A stretch of DNA of 64,000 bases from Aestuariimicrobium ganziense (GTDB lineage Bacteria > Actinomycetota > Actinomycetes > Propionibacteriales > Propionibacteriaceae): positions 186,001-250,000 of the forward strand of contig NZ_JACYIZ010000003.1 of assembly GCF_015352975.1 (NCBI RefSeq), written 5' to 3'. Shown here one piece after another: positions 35,151-44,495 of this stretch (positions within the stretch are counted from its first letter, which is position 1; each line of letters starts with the position of its first letter). A program made the translations under genes and the position numbers. The notes below the pieces were generated by a model. It ran no database searches. It saw only the letters and a list, made by a program, of their open reading frames with translations, and was not told the DNA's origin.

Positions 35151-36989
35151 ATGCCTTCCCCAGACCAGTTCGCCGACCACGGGGCTGAGCTGCGTCCAGA
35201 CGCGGCTGCGACAAGGCCTTTCGAGCGTCACGCCACCACCGTGCCCCACGCCTTCGACAACCTGTCACCGGCGTTCCCCGGCCGCGCCCCGTGGGGCACC
35301 GCCAAGAGCCTGCGGGCCTGGCAGCAGACTGCCCTCGACGACTACCTCGCCAAGCGACCCAAGGACTACCTCGCCGTCGCCACCCCGGGCGCCGGCAAGA
35401 CCACCTTCGCGCTGCGGGTCGCGTCCGAACTGCTGCGCGACCGCACCGTCGAGCGGATCATCGTGGTCTGCCCGACCGAGCACCTGAAGGTGCAGTGGGC
35501 CGAGGCCGCCAACCGCGCCGGCATCCACCTCGACCCGGGTCTGGGGGGACGGTCGCGTCGCGGGCGCAGCCGTGAGTTCGACGGCCACGTGCTCACCTAT
35601 GCCGGGGTCGCCGCCAACCTGTTCGGCACCGAGGCCCGCGTCGTCCACTTCAAGACGCTGGTGATCCTGGACGAGGTGCACCACGCCGGCGACTCGCTCA
35701 GTTGGGGTGAGGCGGTCGGCCAGGCCTTCCAGCTCGCCACCCACCGGCTGATGCTCACCGGCACACCGTTCCGCTCCGACGAGCACCCGATCCCGTTCGT
35801 GCGGTACGAGGTCGAGGCCGACGGCGGACGACGCTCGGTCGCCGACCACACCTACGGCTACGCCGATGCCCTGCGCGACCACGTGGTTCGTCCGGTCGTG
35901 TTCATGAACTACGGCGGACCGATGCGTTGGCGCACCAAGGCCGGCGACGAGATCACCGCCAACCTGTCCGAAGCCCTCACCAAGGACCTCACCGCCCAGG
36001 CCTGGCGCACCGCGCTTGACCCCAAGGGGAGGTGGATCGCCGCGGTGCTGCGCGCCGCCGACACCCGCCTGTCCCAGGTGCGCCGGCACGTGCCCGACGC
36101 CGGCGGGCTGGTGATCGCCACCAGCCAGACCACCGCTCGCGCCTACGCCCGCGCGCTCGAGCAGATCACCGGCGCCAAGCCCACCCTGGTGCTGTCCGAC
36201 ACCCCCGGCTCGTCCAAGCGGATCGAGGAGTTCGCCGAGTCTGACGCGCGCTGGATGGTGGCCGTGCGGATGGTCTCAGAAGGCGTCGACGTGCCCCGTC
36301 TGGCGGTGGGGGTCTACGCCACCGCGACCTCGACCCCGCTGTTCTTCGCCCAGGCCGTCGGACGATTCGTCCGCGCACGCCGTCGGGGCGAACTGGCGAC
36401 CGTCTTCCTGCCGACGGTCCCGCTGCTGCTCGCCCACGCCACCCACCTCGAGCGGCAGCGCGACCACGTGCTCGGGGTGCCGAAGAGTTCGGACGAGGGC
36501 CTGTGGGACGAGCAGTTGTTGGCCGAGGCCAACTGCACCGAATCGGCCTCGGACGACCTGATCGGCCAGTTCGAGGCGCTGGAGGCGACCGCCCGGTTCG
36601 ACCACGTGCTGCACGACGGCCAGCAGTGGGGACTGCACGCCGAACCCACCTCGGACGAGGAGGCCGACTACCTCGGACTACCCGGCCTGCTCGAACCCGA
36701 CCAAGTGGCCAGCCTGCTCGCCGAACGCCAACGTCGCCACGTCACCCGGCGGGGACGAGCCGAGCGCCGCGAGCGGGTGCCCGACGAGGTCAGCCTGCAC
36801 CGGGCGCTGGAGGGCAAGCGCAAGGAACTGAATTCCCTGGTCAGCCAGTACGCGCGCAGTTCGGGTCGTCCGCACAGCCACGTGCACGCCGACCTGCGCC
36901 GCCAGTGCGGGGGGCCGCCGCTGGCGCGGGCCTCCACCGACCAGGTGGAGGCCCGGATCCAGTTGGTGCGCCGCTGGTTCGCCGCCTGA
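35151..36989 (+). CDS. Superfamily 2 DEAD/DEAH-type helicase
   Basis: The 612-aa protein has motif I ATPGAGKTTFAL (about residues 80-91), motif II ILDEVHHAGD, motif III LMLTGTPFRSDE, and in the second RecA domain RMVSEGVDVPRLAVGVYATATS (V) and QAVGRFVRARRRGE (VI). The C-terminal part of about 150 residues is charged with coiled-coil features (RRHVTRRGRAERRERVPDEVSL) and ends in a conserved RIQLVRRWF helix. The XPB-like order suggests duplex unwinding in DNA repair or transcription, but no partner gene is adjacent. Confidence 0.85.
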   Translation: MPSPDQFADHGAELRPDAAATRPFERHATTVPHAFDNLSPAFPGRAPWGTAKSLRAWQQTALDDYLAKRPKDYLAVATPGAGKTTFALRVASELLRDRTVERIIVVCPTEHLKVQWAEAANRAGIHLDPGLGGRSRRGRSREFDGHVLTYAGVAANLFGTEARVVHFKTLVILDEVHHAGDSLSWGEAVGQAFQLATHRLMLTGTPFRSDEHPIPFVRYEVEADGGRRSVADHTYGYADALRDHVVRPVVFMNYGGPMRWRTKAGDEITANLSEALTKDLTAQAWRTALDPKGRWIAAVLRAADTRLSQVRRHVPDAGGLVIATSQTTARAYARALEQITGAKPTLVLSDTPGSSKRIEEFAESDARWMVAVRMVSEGVDVPRLAVGVYATATSTPLFFAQAVGRFVRARRRGELATVFLPTVPLLLAHATHLERQRDHVLGVPKSSDEGLWDEQLLAEANCTESASDDLIGQFEALEATARFDHVLHDGQQWGLHAEPTSDEEADYLGLPGLLEPDQVASLLAERQRRHVTRRGRAERRERVPDEVSLHRALEGKRKELNSLVSQYARSSGRPHSHVHADLRRQCGGPPLARASTDQVEARIQLVRRWFAA

Positions 36990-37002
36990 GGGTCTGGAGT
37001 GG

Positions 37003-37410
37003 TCAGCCCGTGGCCCAGTAGTTGTAGCCGTCGGTGTGGGGGTCGGCGGGGTTGAAGTTGTGGACCGCCGCCGAGGCGGCCGACTCGGGATCGTAGGAGC
37101 CGGAGTGGATCACTGACTCGCTACCCAGGTTCCACAGGTGCCACCCGTCACGCGTGAACAGGAAACCCAGGTTGCCATCGACGGTGTAGAGCAGCCCCGT
37201 GCGCCGAGGCTCGCTCGCCGGCCACGGCACCGGATGGGCATGGTGAAGGTGGGTGCAGGGGCTGGTGCCAAGCTGGTCGGAGGGCCGGCCGGCTGCGGGG
37301 TGGTGCTACCCAGCTCGCCCCAGCCGAGCCAGCCAGCCCAGGGTCGCCAGGGTGCCGGCTGCCGCGACGCCGCCACCGAGGCAGAAAACATCGCGCCGGG
37401 TGCCTGCCAC
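37003..37410 (-). pseudogene. Possible Tat-exported small protein with an in-frame stop
   Basis: On the complement, GTG 37410 opens TRRDVFCLGGGVAAAGTLA, a plausible twin-arginine signal, and then meets TAG at 37306-37308. The same frame resumes and continues to 37003 with a globular-looking tail (LLYTVDGNLGFLFTRDGWHLWN, ending DPHTDGYNYWATG). The tail alone could start at GTG 37230 (75 aa). I do not recognise the family. Either the gene is broken by one nonsense mutation or the upstream frame is chance. The rest of 36990-37488 holds nothing else I can support. Confidence 0.35.
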
Positions 37411-37488
37411 CGGGTGGAAAGAGGGCGGTTGCCCTCACTCTCCACTACGCAGCGGCCGCGCGAAAGGTTCTGTCGGACCCCCCGGGCC

Positions 37489-38499
37489 TCACTTGCTGGG
37501 ATCGATGACCACCTTGAGACCCTTGCGGGCCGAGGCGTCGGCGAAGGCCGAGGCGGCCTCGTCCAGCCCCACCGTCTGGGTCACCATCGAGCGCACGTCG
37601 ATCTTGCCCGAGCGCACCAGCTCGATCGTCCGGGGATACATCTCCTTCATCCGACGCACCAGGCGCAGGTCGATGCCCTTGCGGCGGGCCGGTCCTGCGG
37701 TGAAACCGATGTGGTCGTCACTGGGAATCCCGACCAGCATCACCCGTCCGCCGGGACGGCAGGCCAGGCACGAGGTGGTCACCGCATCATCGTTGCCGGC
37801 GACCTCGAACACCACGTGTGCCCCGAGGCCGGTCAGCCGCTCCCAGGTGGAAGCCTCTCGGGCCTCGTCCGGGGTGAGCACGACCTCGGCCCCATACTGG
37901 GTGGCCATGTCACGTCGGTGCGCGAGCGGTTCGACCGCGATCACCCGGGCGGCACCGCTGGCCAGCGCCAACTGCACCAGCAGCAGCCCGATCGGACCAC
38001 AGCCGACCACGGCCACGGTCGCCCCGACTGGCACGTGCGCCAGGTCCCAGGCGTGCAGCGCCACGCCGAGCGGCTCGAGCACCGCACCGTCGGCGGCGGT
38101 GAAGCCCTCGGGCAGCGGGTGCAGCAGGTGGGTCGGCCAGCTGATCAGCTGCTGCATCGACCCGTCGAGCGTCGAGTGGCCCGAGAACTGCACGGTCGGG
38201 CACAGGTTGCGGTGCCCCTCCTCGCACATCTCGCAGTGCCCGCACGGGATCGCGGGGTCGACCGCGACCACTTGCCCGGCGTACGGTCCGTCGACCGCGA
38301 CCCCGGCGGTCTCGTGGCCGGGGACGAGCGGACGAGTCAGCCCGGCATCGCCGATGTTGCCGTCCTCGAACCAGTGCAGGTCAGACCCGCAGATGCCCAC
38401 CGCGGTGATCCGCACCAGGGTGCGTCCCTCGGCGGCGGTCGGCTCGTCCTCGTCGTGCACCCGCACGTCGCCGGCAGCGTGCAGCCTCAGCGCCTTCAT
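37489..38499 (-). CDS. Zinc-dependent medium-chain dehydrogenase (sorbitol/L-idonate type)
   Basis: The 336-aa enzyme has catalytic zinc ligands in AVGICGSDLHWFEDG and VPGHETAG, the structural zinc loop PCGHCEMCEEGHRNLC, and Rossmann motif VVGCGPIGLLLVQLA. The CGSDLHWFEDG signature places it with polyol dehydrogenases such as sorbitol, L-idonate and L-arabinitol dehydrogenases. It is the last gene of the araB-araD-araA operon, 26 bp after araA, so an arabinitol or related pentitol substrate is a reasonable inference. Confidence 0.85.
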   Translation of the reverse strand: MKALRLHAAGDVRVHDEDEPTAAEGRTLVRITAVGICGSDLHWFEDGNIGDAGLTRPLVPGHETAGVAVDGPYAGQVVAVDPAIPCGHCEMCEEGHRNLCPTVQFSGHSTLDGSMQQLISWPTHLLHPLPEGFTAADGAVLEPLGVALHAWDLAHVPVGATVAVVGCGPIGLLLVQLALASGAARVIAVEPLAHRRDMATQYGAEVVLTPDEAREASTWERLTGLGAHVVFEVAGNDDAVTTSCLACRPGGRVMLVGIPSDDHIGFTAGPARRKGIDLRLVRRMKEMYPRTIELVRSGKIDVRSMVTQTVGLDEAASAFADASARKGLKVVIDPSK

Positions 38500-38525
38500 T
38501 GCCTCGTCCCTCTTCTTCCCGGCCG

Positions 38526-40037
38526 TCAGCGCAGGCCGTCGGTGAACTTGTGGACGACCGCGTTCCAGCGCAGCTCCTGGCTGAAGCGGCGCACCGTGGT
38601 CTCGTCATCGATGATCGCAAGTTCGAGCCCGGCGATCTCGGCCAGGTCGACGAAGTGCTCCAGGCCGACCGCGGTGGTCATCACGGTGTGGTGGGCCGCG
38701 CCAGCTGTCAGCCAGCACTCGGCCGAGGTGGCGAAGTCGGGTTGCGGCACCCAGACCGCCCGGGCCACCGGAAGGTTCGGCAGGTCGGCGTCCGACCCGA
38801 CCACCTCGACGACGTTGGCGATGAACCTCAGCCGGTCGCGCAGGTCACTCATCGCCACCACCAGCGCCGGGCCGTTGTCGGTGTCGAACACCAGCCGCAC
38901 GGGATCCTCGCGGTCGCCGATGCCGAGCGGATGGATCTCGAGCTTCGGCTTGCCGGTGGTCAGCGTCGGGCAGATCTCGAGCATGTGGGCGCCGAGGATC
39001 TTCTCCTTGCCGGGGGTGAGTTCGTAGGTGTAGTCCTCCATCAGCGACGCGCCACCGGGCAGGCCGTGGCCCATCACCTTGGCCAGCCTCACCAGGATCG
39101 CGGTCTTCCAGTCGCCCTCGGCGCCGAAGCCGTACCCGTCGGCCATCAGCCGCTGCACCGCCAGGCCGGGCAGCTGCTTGAGTCCACCGAGGTCTTCGAA
39201 GTTGGTGGTGAACGCCCCGAATCCGCCCTGCTCGAGGAAGCGGCGCATGCCGATCTCCTGGCGGGCGCCGTAGCGCAGCGACTCGTGCCGCTCACCGCCG
39301 GCGCGCAGGTCGGGGCCGACGTCGTAGAGGTCTTCGTACTCGGCGACCAGCGCATCGATGGCGGCATCGTCCACCGCGTCGACCACCGCGACCAGGTCGT
39401 TGACACCCCAGGTGTTCACCGAGACCCCGAGCATCGCCTCGGCCTCGGTCTTGTCACCCTCGGTGACCGCGACGTTGCGCATGTTGTCGCCGAAGCGGGC
39501 CAGCTTGAGGTGCTGCAACTCGGCCCACCCGACCGCGGCCCGGGCCCAGACCGCCACCCGGTGCTGCACGACCGGGTTGGACGCATGCCCCACCACGGTC
39601 TTGCGTGAGACCCCCAGCCGTGCGGCGATGTAGCCGAACTCGCGGTCGCCGTGGGCGGCCTGGTTGAGGTTCATGAAGTCCATGTCGATGGTCGACCAGG
39701 GCAGTTCGACATTGGCCTGGGTGTGCAGGTGCAGCATCGGCTTGGCCAGCGCCTCGAGCCCGAGGATCCACATCTTCGCGGGGCTGAACGTGTGCATCCA
39801 GACGATCACGCCCACGCAGGAGTCATCGGCGTTGGCGTCGAGGGCGGCCCGCTTGATCGCCTCGCGGTCCTTGAGCACCGGCTTCCAGACCACCGGAACG
39901 CCGACCTCGTCGGCCTGGTCGAGCAGCCGCGCCACCTCCTCAGACTGGGCCGCGACCTGCTCGAGGGTCTCGGGGCCGTAGAGGTCCTGCGAGCCGGTGA
40001 GGAACCAGATCTCGCGTCCGTCGAAGGGGTTGTGCAT
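38526..40037 (-). CDS. araA: L-arabinose isomerase
   Basis: The 503-aa length and sequence match AraA along the full length: [20 protein letters not shown] at the start, [64 protein letters not shown] and [27 protein letters not shown], with the conserved Glu/His metal ligands in the last blocks. It converts L-arabinose to L-ribulose with Mn2+. A CCAGGAGAACTG site precedes ATG 40037. It follows araD by 36 bp. Confidence 0.97.
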   Translation of the reverse strand: MHNPFDGREIWFLTGSQDLYGPETLEQVAAQSEEVARLLDQADEVGVPVVWKPVLKDREAIKRAALDANADDSCVGVIVWMHTFSPAKMWILGLEALAKPMLHLHTQANVELPWSTIDMDFMNLNQAAHGDREFGYIAARLGVSRKTVVGHASNPVVQHRVAVWARAAVGWAELQHLKLARFGDNMRNVAVTEGDKTEAEAMLGVSVNTWGVNDLVAVVDAVDDAAIDALVAEYEDLYDVGPDLRAGGERHESLRYGARQEIGMRRFLEQGGFGAFTTNFEDLGGLKQLPGLAVQRLMADGYGFGAEGDWKTAILVRLAKVMGHGLPGGASLMEDYTYELTPGKEKILGAHMLEICPTLTTGKPKLEIHPLGIGDREDPVRLVFDTDNGPALVVAMSDLRDRLRFIANVVEVVGSDADLPNLPVARAVWVPQPDFATSAECWLTAGAAHHTVMTTAVGLEHFVDLAEIAGLELAIIDDETTVRRFSQELRWNAVVHKFTDGLR

Positions 40038-40073
40038 GTCAGTTCTCCTGGCTGGAAGGGTGGCGTGGGCTGA

Positions 40074-40787
40074 TCACTGCCCGTAGACGTTCTGGTAGCG
40101 GTCGTACAGCGACCTGATCAGGTCGGGGTCGATCGGCAGCGGCTCGCCGAGCTGGCGAGAGATGTGCACCGTGCGGGCGACCTCCTCGCACATGGCGGCG
40201 GCCTTCACCGCGGCGCGGGCGTCCTTGCCGATGGTGAACGGGCCGTGGTTCATCATCAGCACCGCCGGCGAGCGCGAGTCGCGCAGGGTCTTGACGATGC
40301 CTCGTCCGATCGAGTCGTCGCCGATCAGGGCGAACGGGCCGACCGGGATCGATCCGCCGAACTCGTCGGCCATCATCGTCAGCACGCACGGGATCGACTC
40401 ACCACGCGCGGCCCAGGCCGTCGCGTAGGTCGAGTGGGTGTGGACGACCCCGCCGACGTTGTCCATGTGGGCGTAGACGTAGGCGTGGGCGGCGGTGTCG
40501 GACGACGGCTTGAGCCCGATCGGGGTGCCGTCGCCGACCTTGTTGCCGTCGAGGTCGCAGACCACCATGACGTCGGCGGCGAGTTCGTCGTAGGAGACCC
40601 CTGACGGCTTGATCACGAACAGGTCGGTGCCGACCTCATCGGCGCAGCGCACCCGCTCGCTGACGTTGCCGGCGGTCCAGACCACCAGCCCCCACTTGAT
40701 CAACTCGCCGTGCAGTTGGGCGACTCGCTCCCGGGTGTCGTCGATCCGGCGCTGCAGGTCGTCCGACAGGGCATCGAGCTGGATCAT
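40074..40787 (-). CDS. araD: L-ribulose-5-phosphate 4-epimerase
   Basis: The 237-aa protein is a class II aldolase-fold enzyme: LVVWTAGNVSERV, LFVIKPSGVSYDEL, KPSSDTAAHAYVYAHMDNVGGVVHTHSTYATAWA with zinc His pair, and MMNHGPFTIGKDARAAVKAA. It epimerises L-ribulose 5-phosphate to D-xylulose 5-phosphate, the last step into the pentose phosphate pathway. Its ATG overlaps the araB stop by one base (TGATG). Confidence 0.95.
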   Translation of the reverse strand: MIQLDALSDDLQRRIDDTRERVAQLHGELIKWGLVVWTAGNVSERVRCADEVGTDLFVIKPSGVSYDELAADVMVVCDLDGNKVGDGTPIGLKPSSDTAAHAYVYAHMDNVGGVVHTHSTYATAWAARGESIPCVLTMMADEFGGSIPVGPFALIGDDSIGRGIVKTLRDSRSPAVLMMNHGPFTIGKDARAAVKAAAMCEEVARTVHISRQLGEPLPIDPDLIRSLYDRYQNVYGQ

Positions 40788-42472
40788 CAGGCCTCCCGAC
40801 GAGCGGCGATGGCCTCACGCCGACGCTGCTTGAGCCGGCTCATCACCTCGTTGGTGCCGCGTCCGAAGTAGTCGTGCAGGGTGGTGTACTCGGCGAACAA
40901 CCCGTCGTAGGCAGCTGCCCGCTCGGTGTCAGGGGTGTACTGGGCGACACGTCGTCCACCCATGGTGTGGGCGGCGGTCGGAACGTCGGGGTAGGCGCCG
41001 GCGGCCACCGCGGCGTGGATCGCCGACCCGAGCGCGGGTCCCTGCTCAGAGACGATGGTCGACAGCGGCAGGTTGGTGACGTCGGCGTAGACCTGCATCA
41101 GGAACTCGTTGCGCAGCAGCCCGCCCGCGACCACCAGTTCGTCGATCGCCACACCGGACGAGGTGAATGCCTCGATGATCGTCCGGGTGCCGAAGGCGGT
41201 GCTCTCGAGCAGGGCACGGTAGATGTCCTCGGCGCGGGTGGTCAGCGTCATGCCCAGCAGCAACCCGGACAGTTCGTGGTCGACCAGCACCGAGCGGTTG
41301 CCCGACCACCAGTCCAGTGCGATCAGCCCGTGCTCGCCGACGGCCTGGTCGCGGCACAGTTCGGTGAGCAGCTCGTGGGTCGAGATGCCACGCTCGCGGG
41401 CCTGCTCGTGGTACTCGGCGGGCACCGCGTGGTTGACGAACCAGGCGAAGATGTCGCCGACACCGCTCTGGCCGGCCTCGTAGCCCCACAGCCCTTCGGT
41501 GATGCCGCCGTCGACCGCTCCGCACATGCCGGGCACCTCGTGCAGTGCGGCGTCGTTGACCACGTGGCAGGTGCTGGTGCCCATGATCAGCACCAACTTG
41601 CCCGGTTCGCAGGCGTCGGCAGCGGGTGCGGTGACGTGGGCGTCGACGTTGCCGGACGCGACCGCGATCCCCTCGGGCAGGCCGGTCCAGCCGGCAGCCT
41701 CAGCGCTGAGCCGCCCGGCCAGGGCCCCCAACGGAGTCGTCGGGTGGGCGAGCTTGTCGTCCACGAAATCGCCGAACTCGGGGTTCAGCGCCTCGAGGAA
41801 GTCGCGGGTGGGGTGCTCGCCGTCCTGCAGGATGCCCTTGTAGCCGGCGCTGCAGGCGTTCTTGGTGTAGGTGCCGGTCAGCTGCCAGATGATCCAGTCG
41901 GCGGCCTCGACCCAGCGGTCCATCCGGTCGTAGAGCTCGCGGTCCTCCTCGAACAACTGCAGTGCCTTGGCGAACTGCCACTCCGAGCTGATCAGGCCGC
42001 CATAGCGACGGATCCAGGGCTCCTGGCGCTGGTGGGCGAGTTCGTTGATCCGGTCGGCCTGGGGTTGGGCGGCGTGGTGCTTCCACAGCTTCACCCAGGC
42101 GTGCGGGCGGTTGCGGAACTCGTCCAACTCGCTCAGCGGGGTGCCGTCGTCGAGCACCGGCACCATCGTGCAGGCGGTGAAGTCGGTGCCGATGCCGATC
42201 ACCTGGCTGGGGTCGATGCCGGCCTCGGCCACCGCGCGGGGCACCGCGTCCTTGAGCACGGCCACGTAGTCGGCCGGAGCCTGCAGCGCCCAGTCGGGCG
42301 GCAACTGCTGGTCGTTCGCAGCGGTCAGGGTGCGATCCATGACTGCGTGCGGGTACTCGGTGACCGCGGTGCCGAACTCGGCACCGTCACTGACTCGCAC
42401 CACCAGCGCACGTCCTGACAGGGTGCCGTAGTCGATGCCGATGACGAACCGGTCGTCAGGGGAGTGGTCCAT
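40787..42472 (-). CDS. araB: Ribulokinase
   Basis: The 561-aa protein is an FGGY kinase with VIGIDYGTLSGRALVVRV at the N-terminus, GIGTDFTACTMVPVL with the ribulokinase-type TDFT motif, KLVLIMGTSTCHVV and the C-terminal IDELVVAGGLLRNEFLMQVYADV. It phosphorylates L-ribulose. It heads araB-araD-araA-dehydrogenase; AGGAGG lies 8 nt before the ATG and a LacI-type operator 58 bp upstream. Confidence 0.95.
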   Translation of the reverse strand: MDHSPDDRFVIGIDYGTLSGRALVVRVSDGAEFGTAVTEYPHAVMDRTLTAANDQQLPPDWALQAPADYVAVLKDAVPRAVAEAGIDPSQVIGIGTDFTACTMVPVLDDGTPLSELDEFRNRPHAWVKLWKHHAAQPQADRINELAHQRQEPWIRRYGGLISSEWQFAKALQLFEEDRELYDRMDRWVEAADWIIWQLTGTYTKNACSAGYKGILQDGEHPTRDFLEALNPEFGDFVDDKLAHPTTPLGALAGRLSAEAAGWTGLPEGIAVASGNVDAHVTAPAADACEPGKLVLIMGTSTCHVVNDAALHEVPGMCGAVDGGITEGLWGYEAGQSGVGDIFAWFVNHAVPAEYHEQARERGISTHELLTELCRDQAVGEHGLIALDWWSGNRSVLVDHELSGLLLGMTLTTRAEDIYRALLESTAFGTRTIIEAFTSSGVAIDELVVAGGLLRNEFLMQVYADVTNLPLSTIVSEQGPALGSAIHAAVAAGAYPDVPTAAHTMGGRRVAQYTPDTERAAAYDGLFAEYTTLHDYFGRGTNEVMSRLKQRRREAIAARREA

Positions 42473-42529
42473 GCCCAGCGCCTCCTAGCAGTGGTGGTCT
42501 CCCTGGCCGTGGGAGCCGATCCTGAGCCC

Positions 42530-42547
42530 AATGTTAGCGCTCACATT
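42530..42547. promoter_or_regulatory. LacI-family-type operator before araB
   Basis: AATGTTAGCGCTCACATT is an 18-bp palindrome with one mismatch pair around the GCGC centre expected for LacI/GalR regulators. It lies 58 bp upstream of araB. No LacI gene is in the window, so the repressor must be encoded elsewhere. Confidence 0.75.
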
Positions 42548-42562
42548 TCCGATGAGGATGGT

Positions 42563-42606
42563 GGCTGTCGACCCTTCGACCCAGCAGGGACGAGGGGTCG
42601 ACAGCC
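42563..42606 (-). terminator. Hairpin after the arabinose importer genes
   Basis: Perfect 12-bp arms GGCTGTCGACCC (42563-42574) and GGGTCGACAGCC (42595-42606) lie 7 bp past the MalG-type permease stop on the complement, between the importer operon and the araB operator. Confidence 0.75.
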
Positions 42607-42612
42607 GAACCA

Positions 42613-43497
42613 TCACCCCTTCAGTCCCGAGCCTGCCACGCCCTCGACCACCTGTCGCTGGAAGATCAGGAACAGGATCACCAGCGGCAGTGCGCCGAGG
42701 ATCGACGAGGCCTGGATGTCGCTCACCCGCTGGCCGAACGAGCCCTGCACCGTGGCCAGGCCGACCGGGATGGTCATCAGCCGCGGGTTGGTGAGCACGA
42801 ACAGCGGCAGCATCAGGTTGTTCCAGACGCCGACGAAGGTGACGATCGACATCGCCGCGATCACCGGACGCGACAGCGGCAGCACCACCGAGCGGAAGAT
42901 CCGCCAGTACGAGGCACCGTCGATGCGGGCCGCCTCCTCGAACTCCTTGGGAAGGCCGTCGAAGAAGCGCTTGAACACGAACACCGCGATCACCTGGGGC
43001 ACCTGTGGCAGGATGACCGCCCAGTAGGTGCCCAGCAGCGACAACTGGTTGAGCAGGGCGAACAGCGGCACGATCAGCACGTTGCCGGGGATCATCACGC
43101 CCATGACGATCAGCAGCATCGCCCAGCGTCGTCCCTTGAACTCCAGGCGCGACAGGGCGTAGGCAGCCATCGTGCAGACCAGCATCGACAGGAACACCGT
43201 CAGCACGCCGGTGACGAAGCTGGCCAAGTACCAGTTCCAGATGTCACCACCGCGCAGCAGCGTCTCGTAGGAGTCGGTGGTCAGGTTCCAGCCCTCGAGG
43301 ATCGCGGGTGCGCCGAGTGCCGAGACGCCGTTGTCGGTGAACGAGGTCTTCATCGCCCACAGGCTGGGGATCAACCACAGGATCGACAGCGTGATCAGGA
43401 TCACCCAGGCGGTGACCGTGAAGCCTCGTCCCGAGCCCTTCTCGCCGGGGATGCGGGCGGCCGGTGCGGCGGCGGAGATTCCGTTGGACGTCGACAT
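42613..43497 (-). CDS. Carbohydrate ABC transporter permease, MalG type
   Basis: The 294-aa protein has six predicted helices and the EAA cytoplasmic loop EEAARIDGASYWRIFRSVVLPLSRP near residue 200, which contacts the ATPase. An N-terminal Ala/Pro-rich tail precedes VTAWVILITLSILWLIPSLWAM. With the MalF-type permease and lipoprotein upstream it forms a CUT1 importer, most likely for L-arabinose or arabino-oligosaccharides given the ara and GH51 genes. No dedicated ATPase is encoded here, so it probably uses a shared MsiK-like one. Confidence 0.88.
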   Translation of the reverse strand: MSTSNGISAAAPAARIPGEKGSGRGFTVTAWVILITLSILWLIPSLWAMKTSFTDNGVSALGAPAILEGWNLTTDSYETLLRGGDIWNWYLASFVTGVLTVFLSMLVCTMAAYALSRLEFKGRRWAMLLIVMGVMIPGNVLIVPLFALLNQLSLLGTYWAVILPQVPQVIAVFVFKRFFDGLPKEFEEAARIDGASYWRIFRSVVLPLSRPVIAAMSIVTFVGVWNNLMLPLFVLTNPRLMTIPVGLATVQGSFGQRVSDIQASSILGALPLVILFLIFQRQVVEGVAGSGLKG

Positions 43498-44495
43498 CAG
43501 TCAGCCCTCCTGGCCGAGAACCACTCCATCGCCTGGCGCAGCAGGGCGACCACGACGATGACGATGAACAGCAGCACCGAGGCCGCCGAGGCGGCGCCGA
43601 CGCGGTAGTCGGTGAACGCGGTGTTGGTGACCAGCCCCAGCACCACCTGGGTCGACAGACCCGGTCCGCCGCCGGTCATCAGGTACACCTGGTCGAAGAT
43701 CTTCAGGCTGGCGATGATCTGCAGCAGGATCACCAGGCTGGTCGTCGGGCCCAGCAGCGGAATGGTGATCGACTTGATCTGCTGCCACTGTGAGGCACCG
43801 TCGACCGCAGCCGCCTCGTACAACTCGCGCGGGATGTCCTGCAGGCCGGCGAGGTAGAGGACGAAGTTGAAGCCGATCGTCCACCAGACCGTGGTGACAG
43901 CCACACCCAGCATGGCCAGGCTCGGCGTGCCGAGCACCGGCGAGGGCGACTCGTTGCCCAGAGCGCTCTGCAACGAGTTCCACAGGCCGGTGCCGGGGGT
44001 GAAGATGAAGTTCCAGATCAAGGCGATCGCGGCCGAGGGAAGGATGAACGGCACGAAGAACGCCAGCCGGAAGAACCACTGCCCGCGGCGTACCCGGTTG
44101 GCCAGCACGGCGAGGACGAACGCCAGGATCACCAGCGGTGGCACCGTGAAGGCGGTGAAGACCAAGGTGTTCCACAGCGACTTCCAGAACTCCTCCTTGG
44201 TGAGCATCTCGCGGTAGTTGTCGAACCCGGCGAACGAGCCCAGCCCGGTCTCGACCAGCGAGGTGTTGAACATGCTCGAGATGAACATGTAGATCACCGG
44301 CCAGATCAGGAACAGCACGTAGACGATCGCGAACGGCAGGAGGAACATCCAGCCGGCGCGTGCCTCGTGCTTGGTGCCGGGGCGGATGGCGACGTCACGG
44401 CTTGCCCGACGGCGGTCGAGGTCGGTGGCGTCGGCGCGGCCCTCGACCCGGGAGTCGACCGAGGGTCCGGTGGCGTTGGTGGGCGCGGTGCTCAT
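43497..44495 (-). CDS. Carbohydrate ABC transporter permease, MalF type
   Basis: The 332-aa protein has an extended N-terminal tail, a first helix FLLPFAIVYVLFLIWPVIYMF, five further helices and the EAA loop YEAAAVDGASQWQQIKSITIPLLGP. It overlaps the lipoprotein gene by 4 bp and the next permease by one base, so the three importer genes are translationally coupled. Confidence 0.88.
   Translation of the reverse strand: MSTAPTNATGPSVDSRVEGRADATDLDRRRASRDVAIRPGTKHEARAGWMFLLPFAIVYVLFLIWPVIYMFISSMFNTSLVETGLGSFAGFDNYREMLTKEEFWKSLWNTLVFTAFTVPPLVILAFVLAVLANRVRRGQWFFRLAFFVPFILPSAAIALIWNFIFTPGTGLWNSLQSALGNESPSPVLGTPSLAMLGVAVTTVWWTIGFNFVLYLAGLQDIPRELYEAAAVDGASQWQQIKSITIPLLGPTTSLVILLQIIASLKIFDQVYLMTGGGPGLSTQVVLGLVTNTAFTDYRVGAASAASVLLFIVIVVVALLRQAMEWFSARRAD

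Noticed and set aside
37253..38545. Long plus-strand frames opposite the polyol dehydrogenase
   Set aside because: They lack motifs and are shadows of the zinc dehydrogenase, which has all metal-binding residues.
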